Assembly: GCF_000005505.3 (NCBI RefSeq)
Contig: NC_016135.3
Coordinates: 20,306,613 to 20,370,612, forward strand
Direction: 5' to 3'
Source of the DNA: Brachypodium distachyon
Lineage: Eukaryota; Streptophyta; Magnoliopsida; Poales; Poaceae
Length of the DNA: 64,000 nucleotides
This document shows, piece after piece, positions 43,520-56,420 of this stretch. The notes under the pieces are model-generated. The model did not search any database and had not been told where the DNA came from. It saw only the letters and a program-made list of their open reading frames with translations. Each line of letters starts with the position of its first letter. The first letter of the stretch is position 1. Made by a program: the position numbers and the translations under genes.

Positions 43520-46500
43520 CTAGCATCGATCGATCCGTACTAGCCATAGGAGACCCGGCCCTGAACTGCCTCCGCCGTTTTGGGGAGACGGATGGTGTAC
43601 ATACCTGTTTTCATCAGAAAGGGGCTAATTTTTTTGGTCTATCAGTTCTTCCCATTTAATCCGTGGATGCGTTTCTTTCTTATTGAAACTTTAGTGATGC
43701 GTTTCTTCATCCATCTATGGGATTGTAGATTACTACATCTGCGAAACTCTAATTGTTCGCCTTTTTTTCCCGTTTACCAATCCAATTCTGACCTCGATTG
43801 TACGGGACGAGCGAATTGGGCCGAGGGATTTCGTGTTTCTTTGGACAGGAATCGGGCTGAAGCACTACGCTCATCACCGTAAAATACACTCTTTGGAAAT
43901 CGTCGCAGATGGAGACCGCGTGATACGAGTATACGTTTCGTAATGGAGTAATACGACTTTGCTCCCCCCTGCAGTGGACTTTGGGGCATCTCGTTTGATT
44001 TGTTAGGAAATTTCCCACGAGCAGCATCGCCATTCAGTTCATGCCTATCTGGTCTGACTTGGTATGATTGGGAACCGTGCCGCTAGGACTACCTCGGGAG
44101 GTGGGAACTGGGAATGGTACGACGACTGTACGAACCGTACACTCCTCGTCGCGCACCCGTCCTCGTCCGTACCTCCATGGCGTATGATGAATTGATGATT
44201 CGGCAGTTGGAGCATGCTGCCTTCGCCCATGCCCACTTCCGCACGTAAGTACTGCACCCCGGCCGTTTGCCCCGTATGCGTGATCGCAACTCAAAGCAGC
44301 GATAAACACCTCGTCACTGTGTTCCGCTCGCGCCGCGACCTGCATGGCTGCCGCCGCACGCCGCCAGATCTTCGCGAGCCACCGACGACATGAGAGACTC
44401 CCCGTGTGTTTGCCCATTGATCTTTTCACGGCGGAATTCCACCGCGATAATGATGGATTGGCGCATGCCGCATTGCCGCTGTCCGTCTTACGGGGATGGC
44501 TTTTCAACTTGCGCTCCTTGCCCTCTGTATGTCCGTGCAGATGAATTCTGCAAAGGAATTAATGGACGTGATCAGTTTCAGACTTTCAGTCACCGTCCGT
44601 CCCGGCGGGGCGGCGTGGGGAGATGCACTTGCGCCACTACGCTACGCAACAGGAGATGATTGAGCGAGCCGGGGAGGGATGCCCGAAATCGTCCGGCTTT
44701 CGGCAAAAGCCGTGTGACGAGCGTTCCTGGACCGGTCACATCCTTTCCTTTTCATTTCTCCCGGCTTTATCTGTTCACGATGCTTCTCTGCCTGGGGCCG
44801 TGGGGCCCAAGAGCAGCGATCCTGAACAAGGGTATATTTAGCGTTCCCACCGCCGAGTCAGTTTTCTTCAGAAAATTTAAAACTGAAACACCGTGACCAT
44901 GAATCCTGGACAAAAACATATCGATCCGAGAGCTTTGGTTCGTTCTCTGTTCCGTTCTCCTTTGGAGAACTCACCCCTTCCTAACGGAACAGATAAACTA
45001 AGCCTGCTATAGGGCATCGAGGATCCGTAAGTGCCGATATGTTAGGAACCAGCTATCATCATGCATGGCAGCTACTGTACATAAGCTCGAGATCCTCGTT
45101 ACTATTTATGCAGAAGTACGCCAGTACGCAGCTGTATGCATGTACTCCGTATTTGCTATTTCTTGTGTCTGAACTGTCCTACATGATGTCACTGGTCCAA
45201 AATTGTATCTTTCTACATTCGGTAGATCAAGAGGACAACAACAAACGTATGGCGCAAGGGCGTGCATATACAGCATTACAGCATAAGTATGAACTGTTGG
45301 CGTTTACTTCTACGCGGATCAAGTCAAAAAACATGCCATTTTAGTATGGCAATGAAAGCGTGCTCTGTTTAGGTTGTGTGACCAGGCTAGCTAGGCTCCT
45401 GAATGCTCCTGGATGCAGCTCGGCGGATAGTCAAAGGAAAATTATCAAATTAAAGACTAAGCATAGCTCGCTTAGACCGAAACATAGTCATACATCAGAT
45501 CATCACAGTATATTCAATGCACGTTTCAGCGGTTTCAGTCTAATTAAGCACGATTCAGTCTGATGTCATGTGTAGGGACGGACGACCGGATCAAGTATAT
45601 ATAACCGCCCCTTTCAGCGTTTCAATGCAACTTGAACTCTCGAAGTGCACAAGCAAGAAATGCTTCGTCACTTTTACTATGAGGTAGGAATATCCAGGTA
45701 ATATCACATACCATTGCTGGAAAACGACAAAAGCTCGCAACTAGGCGGATCGACAGCTCGATTTCTACCCATTGTCTTCAGCCGGAATAGAACAAGGTCC
45801 CTGTCCGTTAAGAAAGTGGTACGTGAATGTTCCATCAGAAAAAGGAACCAGTACAACTAGTACTCAAGTTGAGTTTGGGCAGGGTGAGGAGGAACCTGGT
45901 ACTGCTGCTTCGTCTGAGGTGCTTCTGTAGACAAAAAGTTGGATTGCAGCTTAGCATCTCGGTGTAAAATGTCACATTTGTAATAAGATGGGACTAATGT
46001 ATCAGTCTTGTAACTATCTAAAAATTTCACAATGTTTGTGGCTAAACTTGTCTTAAAAGTGGGCTCACAAGACAGAAAAAGTAGCAAGTGATATGACTCA
46101 ATGTGTATTCTAACTATTAAATAGTAATATGTTTTGCCTTATGGGCTGCCCACAAGTTTATGAGTTGTCCTTAAACTTTTGTGCTCGTGGACAACCTCCA
46201 CAATGTATAAAGCTATCCTTAAGGCTCACATTTTTGCTTATGGATAACTTTTCTAGCACATTGTGGGTGCCCTAAATCCTAATCTCCTGTCGGGCCAGAG
46301 AAAACTGTCTGACTTTATTGCAATATTTCACATCTGATCTGAAAACAATAGATCATGCGAGGTGCTTATAGTAATTGGTAAACCAATTATTTTCGAGCAA
46401 CCGTAGTAAAACTAATCAAAAGGGTCCCAAACTGCATTGTGGTAGCGAGAAGTACGAGACTTTACATGTCAGGTCGATCTTCGAAATGCTTATATACTCG

Positions 46501-48355
46501 TCAAATCAGCGGAGCTTAATTTTTTCCGTTGCAGAAAGGAGTGTAAAACTTTAAAAGTAAACAAGGCTCGGTCTGCGTTGCACTTGCATCTGATGGAGCA
46601 CTATTATAGGTATGAGCTTCTTCTTAGCTGTGTGCATCAGTCGATGTAAAGACCGGTGGTTATCCTCCTCTCCGTAAGAAAAAATTATGAGCGTGTTCTT
46701 CTTTTTACATTGAACCGAAGCGGAAGAAAGATGGGGTCAGAACTCACAGAGGCATCCATATGAAATCTGATTCCTGAACACTTAAAGCTACTGGGCCATG
46801 TCCGAGAAAACTACATTCATGGGCTGGGCCCCTGCTCTGTCTGTTCGAGATGGCCTTTGAAAGGCCTAAAGAGCAACAACCCCAGTGGAGAAATCCATGA
46901 CAACGCTCAGATTGCCAGGCGTAGGCGCCTAGCCCACGTGAGCACATCCAGGCTCGTCCAGAGCCTTTTTGTTTTTGAGCGGGACCAAACGTTTGGGCGT
47001 AAATGAAATCTCTGTCTTTAGGCCCAAAGAGCCCACTCATTGCGAAATGGCCGTGTCCACTTCCAACAGCAACGCGACAGTTCAGGCAGGATAACTTTTT
47101 TATCTGGACGAACTAGACAGGAGCTCACCGTTCGCAAGACGAAGTGGCCCAATTCATAAATCGATTTATGGAGATTGATACAGGCAGGATACTTTCCATC
47201 ATCGTTCAAAAAATCAACGTACGTCTGAAGTCCGAGCGTAAAAAATTCTGAGGACAGACGTGCCAACTAACAACACGGCCAGGTGGTGGCTCGCTCGGTA
47301 CTCCTGAAACCGATCATTGGACCGACCAAAAATAAGCATGTCCGGACCGATTGACGTCGAAAGAGGATACCGGTCGACGCAGCATCACCGGGTTGCATCT
47401 GCAGCTGCACCTGGTCGGTCGGCACGCGAGGACGGCAGCGTCACTGTGCGTCAGTATGGCGCCCGCGGAAGAGCCCCGAAACGAGGCCAGAATTCGCGTG
47501 TCCGCGGTGTGTTTGGGGGCGTTCGCGGCACGTTAGGTGGACCGCCCGGCCGGGGCCCTACGAACGTTCAGGAACCAAGTGATGCGCTCAAAAGGCGGGC
47601 ACGGTCGTTGTCCACCCTGGCCGGCCGGCGTCGGCCCAGGCGCCCAGCCGTTGCGCGCTTGCCTGAATCCTCGTCGGTGCAACGCCAGAGCTTTTATTAC
47701 GCGCTGCTCTTTACCTCGAGAAATCCGGCTTTCCCCGGCCGAGAGAACGGGACACAAGTCCGTATATCGCCGGCCGGTCTAGAAGAGTGAGAAGCCAGGA
47801 CACAAGTCACCAAAATCGCAATCACCTTAAACCATTCCGCGAGTGCACTAGTCGAAACGGCATCAAAATGATCGCACCATGCCGCTCCCGTACAGCCATA
47901 TCATCTTATCCCCCAGGCCAGCTGGTAAAGCAGAACGGAAATGAACGTTCCCGGTCGATCGATCATGTGTCTTGTCTAATCATGCCCGAATCCTCCTGAA
48001 GAAGAAACAGGAGCTTAGTTATCCAAGGGATCAGACCAGAATCGCTTGCCTTGGACCCATCATTAGAAGGCCCAACAGTGACGAGGAGTCAAGCAGAGGC
48101 ACCGTCCAGCGAGCCGGGTCGACGTAAAGATTAACCACAAATCCTCGATCGCAAGCTTAACCAAAAGCTGGCATTTAATCCGTGTCCCTCCCTGCCATTT
48201 ACTCCCCGGACAGAGAGACTCGGAAAAGCATTCGCCACAAGCGCGCGTGGGCGCAGCAGCCATCGAATCGAAAAACCACCCTTCGCACAAACAGCTGGTA
48301 GCGCGCAAGAACTCTGCCTTCAATTCCGGTCACAAACACAAACACGCGCGCGCGC
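43520..48355. other. Intergenic region between SAUR and the DUF26 gene
   Basis: No gene is supported. It contains a LINE 3' tail (46626-46684) and a TATA-like TATATATAAC at 45596 followed only by short ORFs. GC-rich ORFs at 44034-44507 (-) and 47317-47790 (+) have no recognisable domain and are Arg/Gly/Pro-biased, as expected of open frames in GC-rich DNA. Confidence 0.45.
46626..46684 (+). mobile_element. LINE 3'-end insertion
   Basis: AGCTGTGTGCATCAGTCGAT, an AGACCGG-GGTTATCCTCCT segment and an A-rich tail are the conserved 3' end of a grass LINE, also found at 52821. Flanks TATGAGC-TTCTTCTT (46611-46625) and TATGAGCGTGTTCTTCTT (from 46686) are an imperfect target duplication. Confidence 0.65.
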
Positions 48356-48379
48356 ATGTGCACTTGGGTCTCGCTAGCC

Positions 48380-50542
48380 ATGCATCAGCGCAACCAACTA
48401 GTCACCGTCCTGCTGCTCGGCGCGATGGCTCTCACGGAGGCCGGCACCGGCACGTTCATCTACGCCGGGTGCTCGCCGTCCAAGTACGAGCCAGACAGCG
48501 CCTTCGAGGGCAGCCTCAAGTCGCTCCTCACCTCCATCACCAACGCGGCCCCCAACGGCCTATACAACAGCTTCACGGCCGGGAACAACGGCACCACCAC
48601 GGGCGCCGCGGCGTACGGCCTGTACCAGTGCCGCGGCGACCTGGGCAACGGCGACTGCGCGGCGTGCGTGCGCGACGCGCTGGCGCAGCTCGGCCAGGTG
48701 TGCCCGGCAGCCTACGCGGCGTCGCTGCAGCTGGAAGGCTGCTACGCGCGCTACGACAGCAGCGATTTCATCGGCCAGCCGGACACGGCCATGGTGTACC
48801 GCAAGTGCAGCACCAGCACGAGCACCGACGGGGAGTTCCTCAGGAGCCGGGACGCCGTGCTGGGCGCGCTGCAGGTGGCCGGCGCCAACGGGTACAGGGC
48901 CAGCAGCGAGGGCAGCGTCCAGGGCGTCTCCCAGTGCCTGGGAGACCTCGCCGCGGCTGACTGCGCCGCGTGCCTGGCGCAGGCCGTGGGGCAGCTCAAG
49001 GGCGGCTCCTGCGGCACGGCGCTGGCCGCCGACGTGCACCTGGCGCAGTGCTACGTCAGGTACTGGGCCAGCGGCTACTACTTCCGCTCGTCACAAGGTA
49101 ACACCAATTTCCGGCCTCGATCGATCTCTTGCGTTCGAGACAGCGGAAAATCTCCGAAATAAGTCTGCGCAGGTAGTAGCATCGCTTGCCGATTTGCGAA
49201 TCCGGGGGTGACAGTGCCAGTAGGATCGTTGCACTGCAAGGATTGATTCCGATCGGTAAACTTCCGAAAGTTGATAAAAGCGATTAGGCAGAACGATATG
49301 CAGAATATGTTCCCCCGACAGCCTTTTTCTCCTTACTTATGGCCTTATGGGCATGGATGAAGTGACCAACTGACCACACATACACACAGTAGTAATGTTC
49401 AGTTGTCCGTACGCGTAACTTTCAAATTAGACGAGGCAGCCGTGCTCAGATTAGCACAGGAGAAAGGGAAAAGAGCGCAAACACTCGATCAGGCAGCAGC
49501 CGCGCTATTAGAGAAAGATGACCAGGAGCACCAAATTTTCGCCTAGCGCCACTATGGGCAAGCGATACAGACATAGTACAGTTGTTCGCTTGGTCAGCCA
49601 AATCAGCCGCTCAAGCTCCAAGGACACGATTCAGTTGTATTCATGCAATAAAGCAGAGTAGTATTCTTGCGTGCGAAACGTAGTTTGATTGGGCTCAATT
49701 AGGCGGGACAGCGGTACTAGCGTAGAAAAAACAGACGATCTGAAGTGACAGTAGCAAAGCAAACTTTTTTTTTTTCAACCTGGATCTCTCCCATTTCCAT
49801 TACTTTGCATAACGGAAATACAAATGAAGCCAAGTAAAAGAGCGAGGGAAATAGTAGCAAATCAAACTATTCTCTCTGATCCGAAAAAAGACTAAATAAT
49901 TGTCATAGATTCGTATTTCCGGCATGGTCGCATACATACATGGTCCACTGTCTTTCTGAAGCTGCATATACCGATCTAAAGTAATAAAGCATTCGATCTT
50001 TCTGATCCCCCATGATGGCCACTTAACAGCATGCTTATCTCTAAGCGTATCGTCCGTAGGGCTGCGGCCGCGCGGCGGCCGGCCGCTATAGGCGCGCACA
50101 TTGTGGGATTACAGTTGGACGGACCTTAGTTTGCCGGCGCGCGGCAGCCATCGAACCACTCCCGTGATGAATATATTCCCCGATTCCCGATAAACAAAAC
50201 GAAAAGGAGGCACTCCGCAAGTGCGCATCTAGCTTTGTTCTATATCTCTATTCAGCTATCTAATCTTGTTTTTGGATGGGAAGATTATTCGGGAGATGAC
50301 GTCGGCCGGACCGTGGCGATACTAGTAGGCATCTTGGCAGGACTAGCCCTCATCGTGGTGTTCATCTCCTTCCTCAGGAAATCATGTAAGCCCCTCACTT
50401 GGAGACAGTCTTTGGAGAACATACTCTTTTTTCTTGTTTTCCTTTCGCAGAGGCATCTGACTGACTTTGTTCTCGTATGGAGAATCTGTTTATTCAGTAT
50501 TTAACAGTAACAGGTGAGAATAGGTACAGGTCCAGAGCCTGA
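48380..50542 (+). CDS. Plasmodesmata-located-type protein (two DUF26 domains, one TM)
   Basis: Exons 48380-49097 and 50284-50385 join in frame. The best third exon is 50514-50542, giving ~282 residues. The signal peptide is ~1-22. Two Gnk2/DUF26 domains each carry C-x8-C-x2-C (C84-C93-C96 and C186-C195-C198). A transmembrane helix (TVAILVGILAGLALIVVFIS) is followed by a short basic cytosolic tail. There is no kinase domain, so it belongs with plasmodesmata-located proteins (PDLP; cysteine-rich repeat secretory proteins), which regulate callose and cell-to-cell traffic. An in-frame ATG also exists at 48356; 48380 gives the better signal peptide. The 3' end is uncertain: retention of intron 2 extends the tail to 50504, and an acceptor at 50450 would give an immediate stop. 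Confidence 0.85.
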
Positions 50543-51071
50543 ACAGAGGCACTAACCTGATGAAAACTGGTAAATTATCATTGCAGGTTAGGTAGGCCCC
50601 TGGAAGGACCTTCAACTCTCGCATACCGTACTGAGACGAAACAACTTGTAGAAGACAGATCTCCACTAGCATGGTCCACAGGAGCTTCATAAAGCTTTAA
50701 TCGCATCGTCTTACCAATAGATATGTAAACGATCTTTTTACAGAGGAGATATGTAAAAGTGATCTTTGGTAGTAGGACTCTAGGAGGATCACAACCTTAC
50801 TATGGGTCATCAATTTTGGTCCACTAATAATGCCACCTATTCGTTATCAAATCAGAGGGCATTGTCCTGCAACAACATCCACATACTTGGTCTTAATCAT
50901 TGCCTTTTCATTGATTGCAATTGAAACGTGATTTATACAGGCACGACCATAAACTATCAATTAACCCAACGCAAAAGAGGCACATCGTTGGGTGACTTCT
51001 TGTATCCATGGTATGTATATACACAAGTGAGGTCTGGAAGCCTCTGGGGCATTTGCTACTGCAGAGGATGA
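50543..51071. other. Short spacer between convergent genes
   Basis: About 530 bp between the DUF26 gene (+) and the VPE gene (-). It should hold both 3' UTRs. Nothing else is seen. Confidence 0.55.
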
Positions 51072-54000
51072 TCAAGCGCTGTGCCCTTGAGCCACTGAGC
51101 TCCACCTCGCCAAGTCGTAGCTGCCGCACGCGCTGGTGCTTGCCTCCATCATTTTATCTTCAGAGACGCCATTGTTGCATATGTTTGCAAACGCCCTCAT
51201 GTGTTTCATGCCATACTGAGTAAGTGATCCACACTGGGATTCGAAGATTCGTACCTGGCGATGACCATCAAAACAGAGTAAATGCAACAGGAAACAGAAA
51301 GAACACAGATGCGCAGGTCCTGCATACGTGCGACAGCAGAACGTTCGTGAGTTACATATGCAATTTCAAAAACAAATTATTGCACTCACCATCCTCTTCA
51401 AACAATCCCAATTGTCAACTAATGGTTGGCCAGGGCTTCTAGCAGCCTCAAGCACTGAAGGCCCATTTGCGAATCCAAAAACAAGCTTCCCAATGAAATC
51501 AATGCTGCTGTCGAGATGCTTCCTGTGTGCCATGGTTTCTTTGATCTCCATGAGAGCCCTCAGCTTCTCTTCAGATCCGACATTCAACTGCTCATACTGA
51601 AACAAGGAAGATAAACATTGGTACTTAATAGATATCTTGGCAAAACAAAAAGGAGCTAAAAAAAAATTGATGCACAAAATTTGGTCTGTTGCCAGAGAAC
51701 TTGAGCTTAAGCTGATGGTTAGAATATGAGCTCAAACCCTCTCACTAACAGCAATGGCTTCTGTTTCAGAGTACTGTTGGCTGTTGCGACATCTTCTCCA
51801 CACCATGAACCAACATTAGCATTTAGAAGCTTGAGGTCAATCCTCCTATATTCTCTAAGATGTCCATAATACCACATTATGAGGCTTCTACTAAACCCCA
51901 CAAAATACTCCATATAGTTGTTACTCTATTGGTCAATGTGAAATTATGTTCGAACAATTTTTACTTAGGTAACCTTTGTAAACATTTGGGAAACTTAAAG
52001 CAAAATCATATTTTTTTTCGTTGCGTGCTGAATTTCGTGATAATACTTCTAGTATTATATTTCGTGACGTTATATTTGCAGACCTCTTGTAACACTTTTC
52101 AAAAGTACACATCATTTTTTTTAATGAAGAGAGCAAGCTAATTGAGACTGAAGAAAAAAACTGGAGTGTACCCTCTTCCACATGAAAAGAATATCAGCAT
52201 CTCTTTGATTGACTGCTGCACTCGGGCCAGGCCAAATCAGCCTGTTCGCGACGTTGGCATTTGCAGGATTGAAACCTTGGTAAAGGAAAAGCTTCTCCTC
52301 CTTGAATGTCTTGTCACCATACTCCATGACATGAGAACCCCTATCAGACTTATTTGAGTTTGAGGTTCTATTTTTAACCTGCACAAGAAAGCAGTCACTA
52401 GATGCCACTAACCAATACGAAGAAAGTGTACTTGAGACTTACCACCTCGTACTGATCCTTGATGGTTTCCTTCTTTAGATCATGAGCATCACTGTAAAGT
52501 AGGATCAAAACAGCAAACATATTTGTTACAAATAACTGCTGCAACAGCTTTGCTCTACGAGCTGATACTTCCCAACCTATTCGCTTATGTGTTGTATCTA
52601 CACATCTTTGTTACTACCATTTACGGGTGCAGTGTGACTTGAGAATTAAACTATGTGCTAATTATTTTGCTAATGATTATACTAACACTCATTCATGTTG
52701 TGACTTCCAATGTGACAATACCTTTTCAAACAAATACAAAAGCATGTTTTATACAGGGTGATGAAGAAAGAATTCTTATGAATAAGGTCTGAAAATCAGG
52801 TCGCAGATAAAAATTTCCGTTGTGGCTGTGTGCATCATTTGATGCAAAGGCCGGGGGTTACGACCTCCTTTTCGAACAAAAAAAGATAAAAATTTCCGTA
52901 CATATTCAAGAGTGTGCAAGATAACAGCGGTAACAATGACGAAAACAGTTTCAAAATGAGCAATAGTTCAAAGATAACCATACCACATATAGATAATGTA
53001 ATAAAGCAAGTACATCATATTGCATAGCGAATTATAACTCAAATATATATGCCCTATAGACGTATATTTGAAAAACGTAAACAAAGATGAAGGTCCTATC
53101 TTACAAGACGTCACAAAATGAATCAGGTGCTGAGCATAATAGATTCTATATGATGCTAACCTGTCTTCCATCCAGGAAACACTGTAGAGATCGCCTAAAC
53201 ATGTAATGTATTCAGGCGGAGGTGGTGGTTCCATCTCAGGGCAGTATGCACCCCAGCTATTTTCGACAGCGTTTGCTGCTGTTGTGACATAAATATTAAG
53301 ATCTTCTGGCATTAAACCCTCGAAGATACTGCCACTTTCACATGCTTCGACATATATAACCTGCAAATTGTAATTTTGATTGTGGTCTAAGAGTGTGCCA
53401 TTTCAGATTTAAAAACATTTTTTTGGGGTGGGGGGTAATACCATTTTCGAGTAGCTGTTGGAAGCATGTTTTTCTCGTAACACCTTAATGAAGTCACCAG
53501 CATAAAGATATGGCATGTTGGGCATACCTACAAACTTGCTAATGTCATCTGTGTTCCACACACACAAAAAAAATATCTAAACAACAACACTTATGTTGAG
53601 GTATGCACCAAGAATACCAGGACCCCCATGGTCCGAGTAGAAGATGAAAATATGGTCATTTGGTTTGCTGTCTATCACCTTGCCACTCCCTCCAGTAACC
53701 GCAGTTTTGTTGCCCAAGAGGACCGCAAAGAAGTTTTCAGTAGTGACCTGGTCACGTGTGTAGTCCTGTAATGTATGTTAAATTTGATCAGTCTTGGCAG
53801 TATCAAACAGCATTAAATCTATCACTCCATCTGATTAGAAAGTACAGTCCTACTTTAAGGTGTAAAATTATATTAATTACTCGTTCAATCTTGTTTGAAA
53901 TTATAATTAAAGAGACTACATCCAGGTAATACCTTCGGAACACCAGCATAAACATCTTTGCCTTTAGGATGGTTGATGATGACTCCAGGTCTCGGGTTGA

Positions 54001-54879
54001 GAACGTTTTTGGCGATATCGTCATACATAAACACCACAATATTCTCCTCCTTCAGTCCTCCCCGCTTCAGAATCTGATATGCGTGGCACACGTCTGCCTG
54101 CCGTGCATCAAGAACACCACATTCGTTGAGTAAGCACTCACAGTCTAGTAATCGTGTTTTGATCAAGCACACGCTATCAAACTTTCATGTAATTCGCGGC
54201 ATTAGATCATTAGAACAAATCATCCCTAATAGCCCTCATCTAAATGTATTGCACTAAATTCTGCACTTGGACAGAAGAGAATTAATAAAAGATCCCTCTA
54301 TCGAAAAATGTACTTCGACAGAGACGCATTTCATGAATATCCACTCATTTTTAATGTTAAGTACAATCCGAGCAATTTTGAACGCATGGCTACAGACGAT
54401 TTCAAAATTGAAAGCAAAGCTAGCTCGATAAGGAACCGACAATTTTGGAGCAAAGATTAGTTTAGATCCTGCCCGATTTCGAAGTAGGAGTATCAAGACT
54501 CCAAGCACCTCGAATCAGAATGCCCCAATAGAGGAAAGCTGAATAAGCGTACACATGGTATGGAAAGGGGAAATTGACCAAAACTCTTAATTTTCAGTAC
54601 GCAATCTTCCTACACCCTAACAGTTCTACTCCCGGTCCACGGGCCGAGGCTGCTGAGGATTCTCACCTGGTGCCGGTAGTTCCCGTAGCCGGAGGAGCCC
54701 GCGACGAGCACGGCCCACTTCGTCACCCCTTCGTCCGCCGCGGCCGGCGCAGGAGCAGGAGCACACCCCTTCTCCGTCGGCATCCGAAGCAACGGATCCC
54801 ACTTCCCCTCGGCCCCATCCGCAGCGGCCGCGGCCACCGCCAGGAGCGAGAGGAACCCACAAACCCACCACGCAGCCAT
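51072..54879 (-). CDS. VPE1: Vacuolar processing enzyme (legumain, peptidase C13)
   Basis: Asparaginyl endopeptidase that matures vacuolar and seed-storage proteins. Nine exons join in frame: 54879-54667, 54097-53933, 53765-53609, 53527-53442, 53360-53161, 52491-52443, 52378-52172, 51596-51390 and 51254-51072 (488 residues). Order: signal peptide ([20 protein letters not shown]), a short propeptide, the caspase-like core with [20 protein letters not shown], catalytic His172 in SDHGGPG and catalytic Cys214 in YVEACESGS, then the C-terminal autoinhibitory domain ending SVAQGHSA. Nine exons are usual for plant VPE genes. Start set at the second of two in-frame ATGs (54879; the other is 54897) because it gives the family N-terminus. 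The symbol reflects recalled synteny with rice VPE1 (Glup3). One intron carries a LINE tail. The leader is CT-rich. Confidence 0.95.
52821..52883 (+). mobile_element. LINE 3'-end insertion in a VPE intron, 16-bp target duplication
   Basis: The 63-bp insert has TGTGGCTGTGTGCATCATTT, GATGCAAAGGCCGGGGGTT, CCTCCTTTTCG and an A-tail. It lies between identical copies of AGATAAAAATTTCCGT at 52805-52820 and 52884-52899. It is an extreme 5' truncation. Confidence 0.88.
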
Positions 54880-54904
54880 CGCCGCCCGAGAGAGCATGTG
54901 CGTG

Positions 54905-54958
54905 TGCGACAGGAGAGAGAGAGAGAGAGGAGAGAGAGAGCAGAGAGCAAGTTGTGAG
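54905..54958 (-). repeat. CT-rich (GA)n tract in the VPE leader
   Basis: On the plus strand GAGAGA repeats run through 54911-54953. On the coding strand this is a pyrimidine-rich leader just upstream of the first ATG, a common feature of plant 5' UTRs. Confidence 0.7.
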
Positions 54959-56066
54959 GCGTGGGTGCTGGGAACTGTGGGCTGCGCTTTAAGTAGCCGC
55001 AGCGGCGTGCTCCACGCGGACACGTGGTGCGCGAGGCGTGCGGTGCGGGTCGTCGTCGCCTTGCGACTTCGCGGAGACGGAGGCAGTTCAGTTCTCTCGC
55101 GCGGCCGCGCAGGCGCAGCTCCAGCTCCTCCGGATGAATTCCGGAATCGGGCTTGCTGTGGATCAGATTCACAAGTAATGTTCCAAAATGCACGCATAAT
55201 TGTAGTGATCTCCACAGGATTATACGGAGTAGCACTAATCCAGCACAATGTCGCACTCAGCACCGCACCGGAGAAGGGTGGCTAGCGTCATGAACTAGAA
55301 TTAGCCGGCGGTGGCTCCGTGGTTTGCGCAGCCTCACTTCCTTATGCCCGACGGGAGGGGAAAGGCGAGGAACTGACGCCTTCTGTGCGGGGAAAAAGAG
55401 ATAAGAGGCTCCAAAAATTGTGGCAGCTGATCTCCTCTTCCCCCACGCTATAATTTGTCTCGTCTCGAGCAAACTGACGTTTCCATGGTGCTTTTGCAGA
55501 GGAGATAACCACCGGGGCTTGACAGTTGAGGTGGTGGAAGCAGGAAAGGCAAACGTGATCAACACACTCATGAGTCATGAAACGGACCGAATTCTCAGGA
55601 AAATAAATGGAATGTGAGATGACTTTAGAGGAATAGCGCATACCGGCATACGCTAATCCACTTCAGGACTGCAGCTGCAAACGTGAAAGTTTCAGCTTGT
55701 CCCGAACTCCGGATCCTTCTTCACCGGCAACAGTTAAGTGGATATATACTCGCGGCGAAACACTTTGATAACTTATTCCCATGGCCCTGGTTTAACTTGC
55801 CCCCACCAAGGCGCCAATCTACGCATCTCGCATCAGCCAGGGACGGCGGAGCCAGGAATTTATCACGCCCCGGGCCAATAAAGTTCGGACTTTTTTTTTC
55901 CAGATAATTAATAACAATTTGAACACAATATTAAACGGTTCAAATATTAACATAAGAGCTCTTGTGCCTTAAATATTAAATGAACATTTACACATCTCTA
56001 CCAATGCATTGCATCAGTGTGGTATCCAATAGTGGTTTCATTTTTTTTAGATCGATACTTCCATCT

Positions 56067-56297
56067 CTTTTTTAGGAAACAAGCACAGACGCAAACACTC
56101 ACAAACACACACGTACACTCACCATACCCTATGAGCGGAGATCATCTTCAGATTGACGAAGTCTCAGGTACGTCACTTTCATTGAAAGCACAACGTCGGT
56201 CAAATTCTAAAATAAATTCAGGAAATACGAGCGCCCATGCCAAATCTGGAATTTAAACCTGGATGGGCTGGTTCTATCACAAGAAACCAACCACGCA
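56067..56297 (-). mobile_element. SINE (tRNA-derived type) with 12-bp target duplication
   Basis: ATACTTCCATCT occurs at 56055-56066 and 56298-56309. Between them, on the minus strand, are a degenerate A box (GTGATAGAACCAGC region), a B box-like GGTTTAAATTCC, then body segments seen in Pooideae SINEs (TGAATTTATTTTAGAATTTG, GACTTCGTCAATCTGAAGAT), a GTGTGTTTGTGAGTG stretch and an A-tail. The family name is not certain. Confidence 0.78.
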
Positions 56298-56361
56298 ATA
56301 CTTCCATCTTAACCTTGTTGTCTGTGGGATTTTGATCTATTTGTGGCTACATAAATAACTA

Positions 56362-56420
56362 CTCCTTCCGTTACATAATTTTTGTCTCAAATTTGCCAAA
56401 AATGGATGTACCTATTTATG
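56362..56420. mobile_element. Truncated Stowaway left half
   Basis: TA then CTCCTTCCGTTACATAATTT, followed by GTCTCAAATTTGCC and ATGGATGTACCTAT, which match the left half of common Stowaway elements. The right half is absent and replaced by a GC-rich sequence. Confidence 0.6.

Noticed and set aside
44034..44507. 157-residue minus-strand ORF downstream of the SAUR
   Set aside because: No recognisable motif, no promoter-like context and overlapping ORFs in other frames.
47317..47790. 157-residue plus-strand ORF
   Set aside because: Arg/Gly/Pro-rich composition, no domain, competing ORFs on the other strand and frames. Consistent with GC-rich non-coding DNA.
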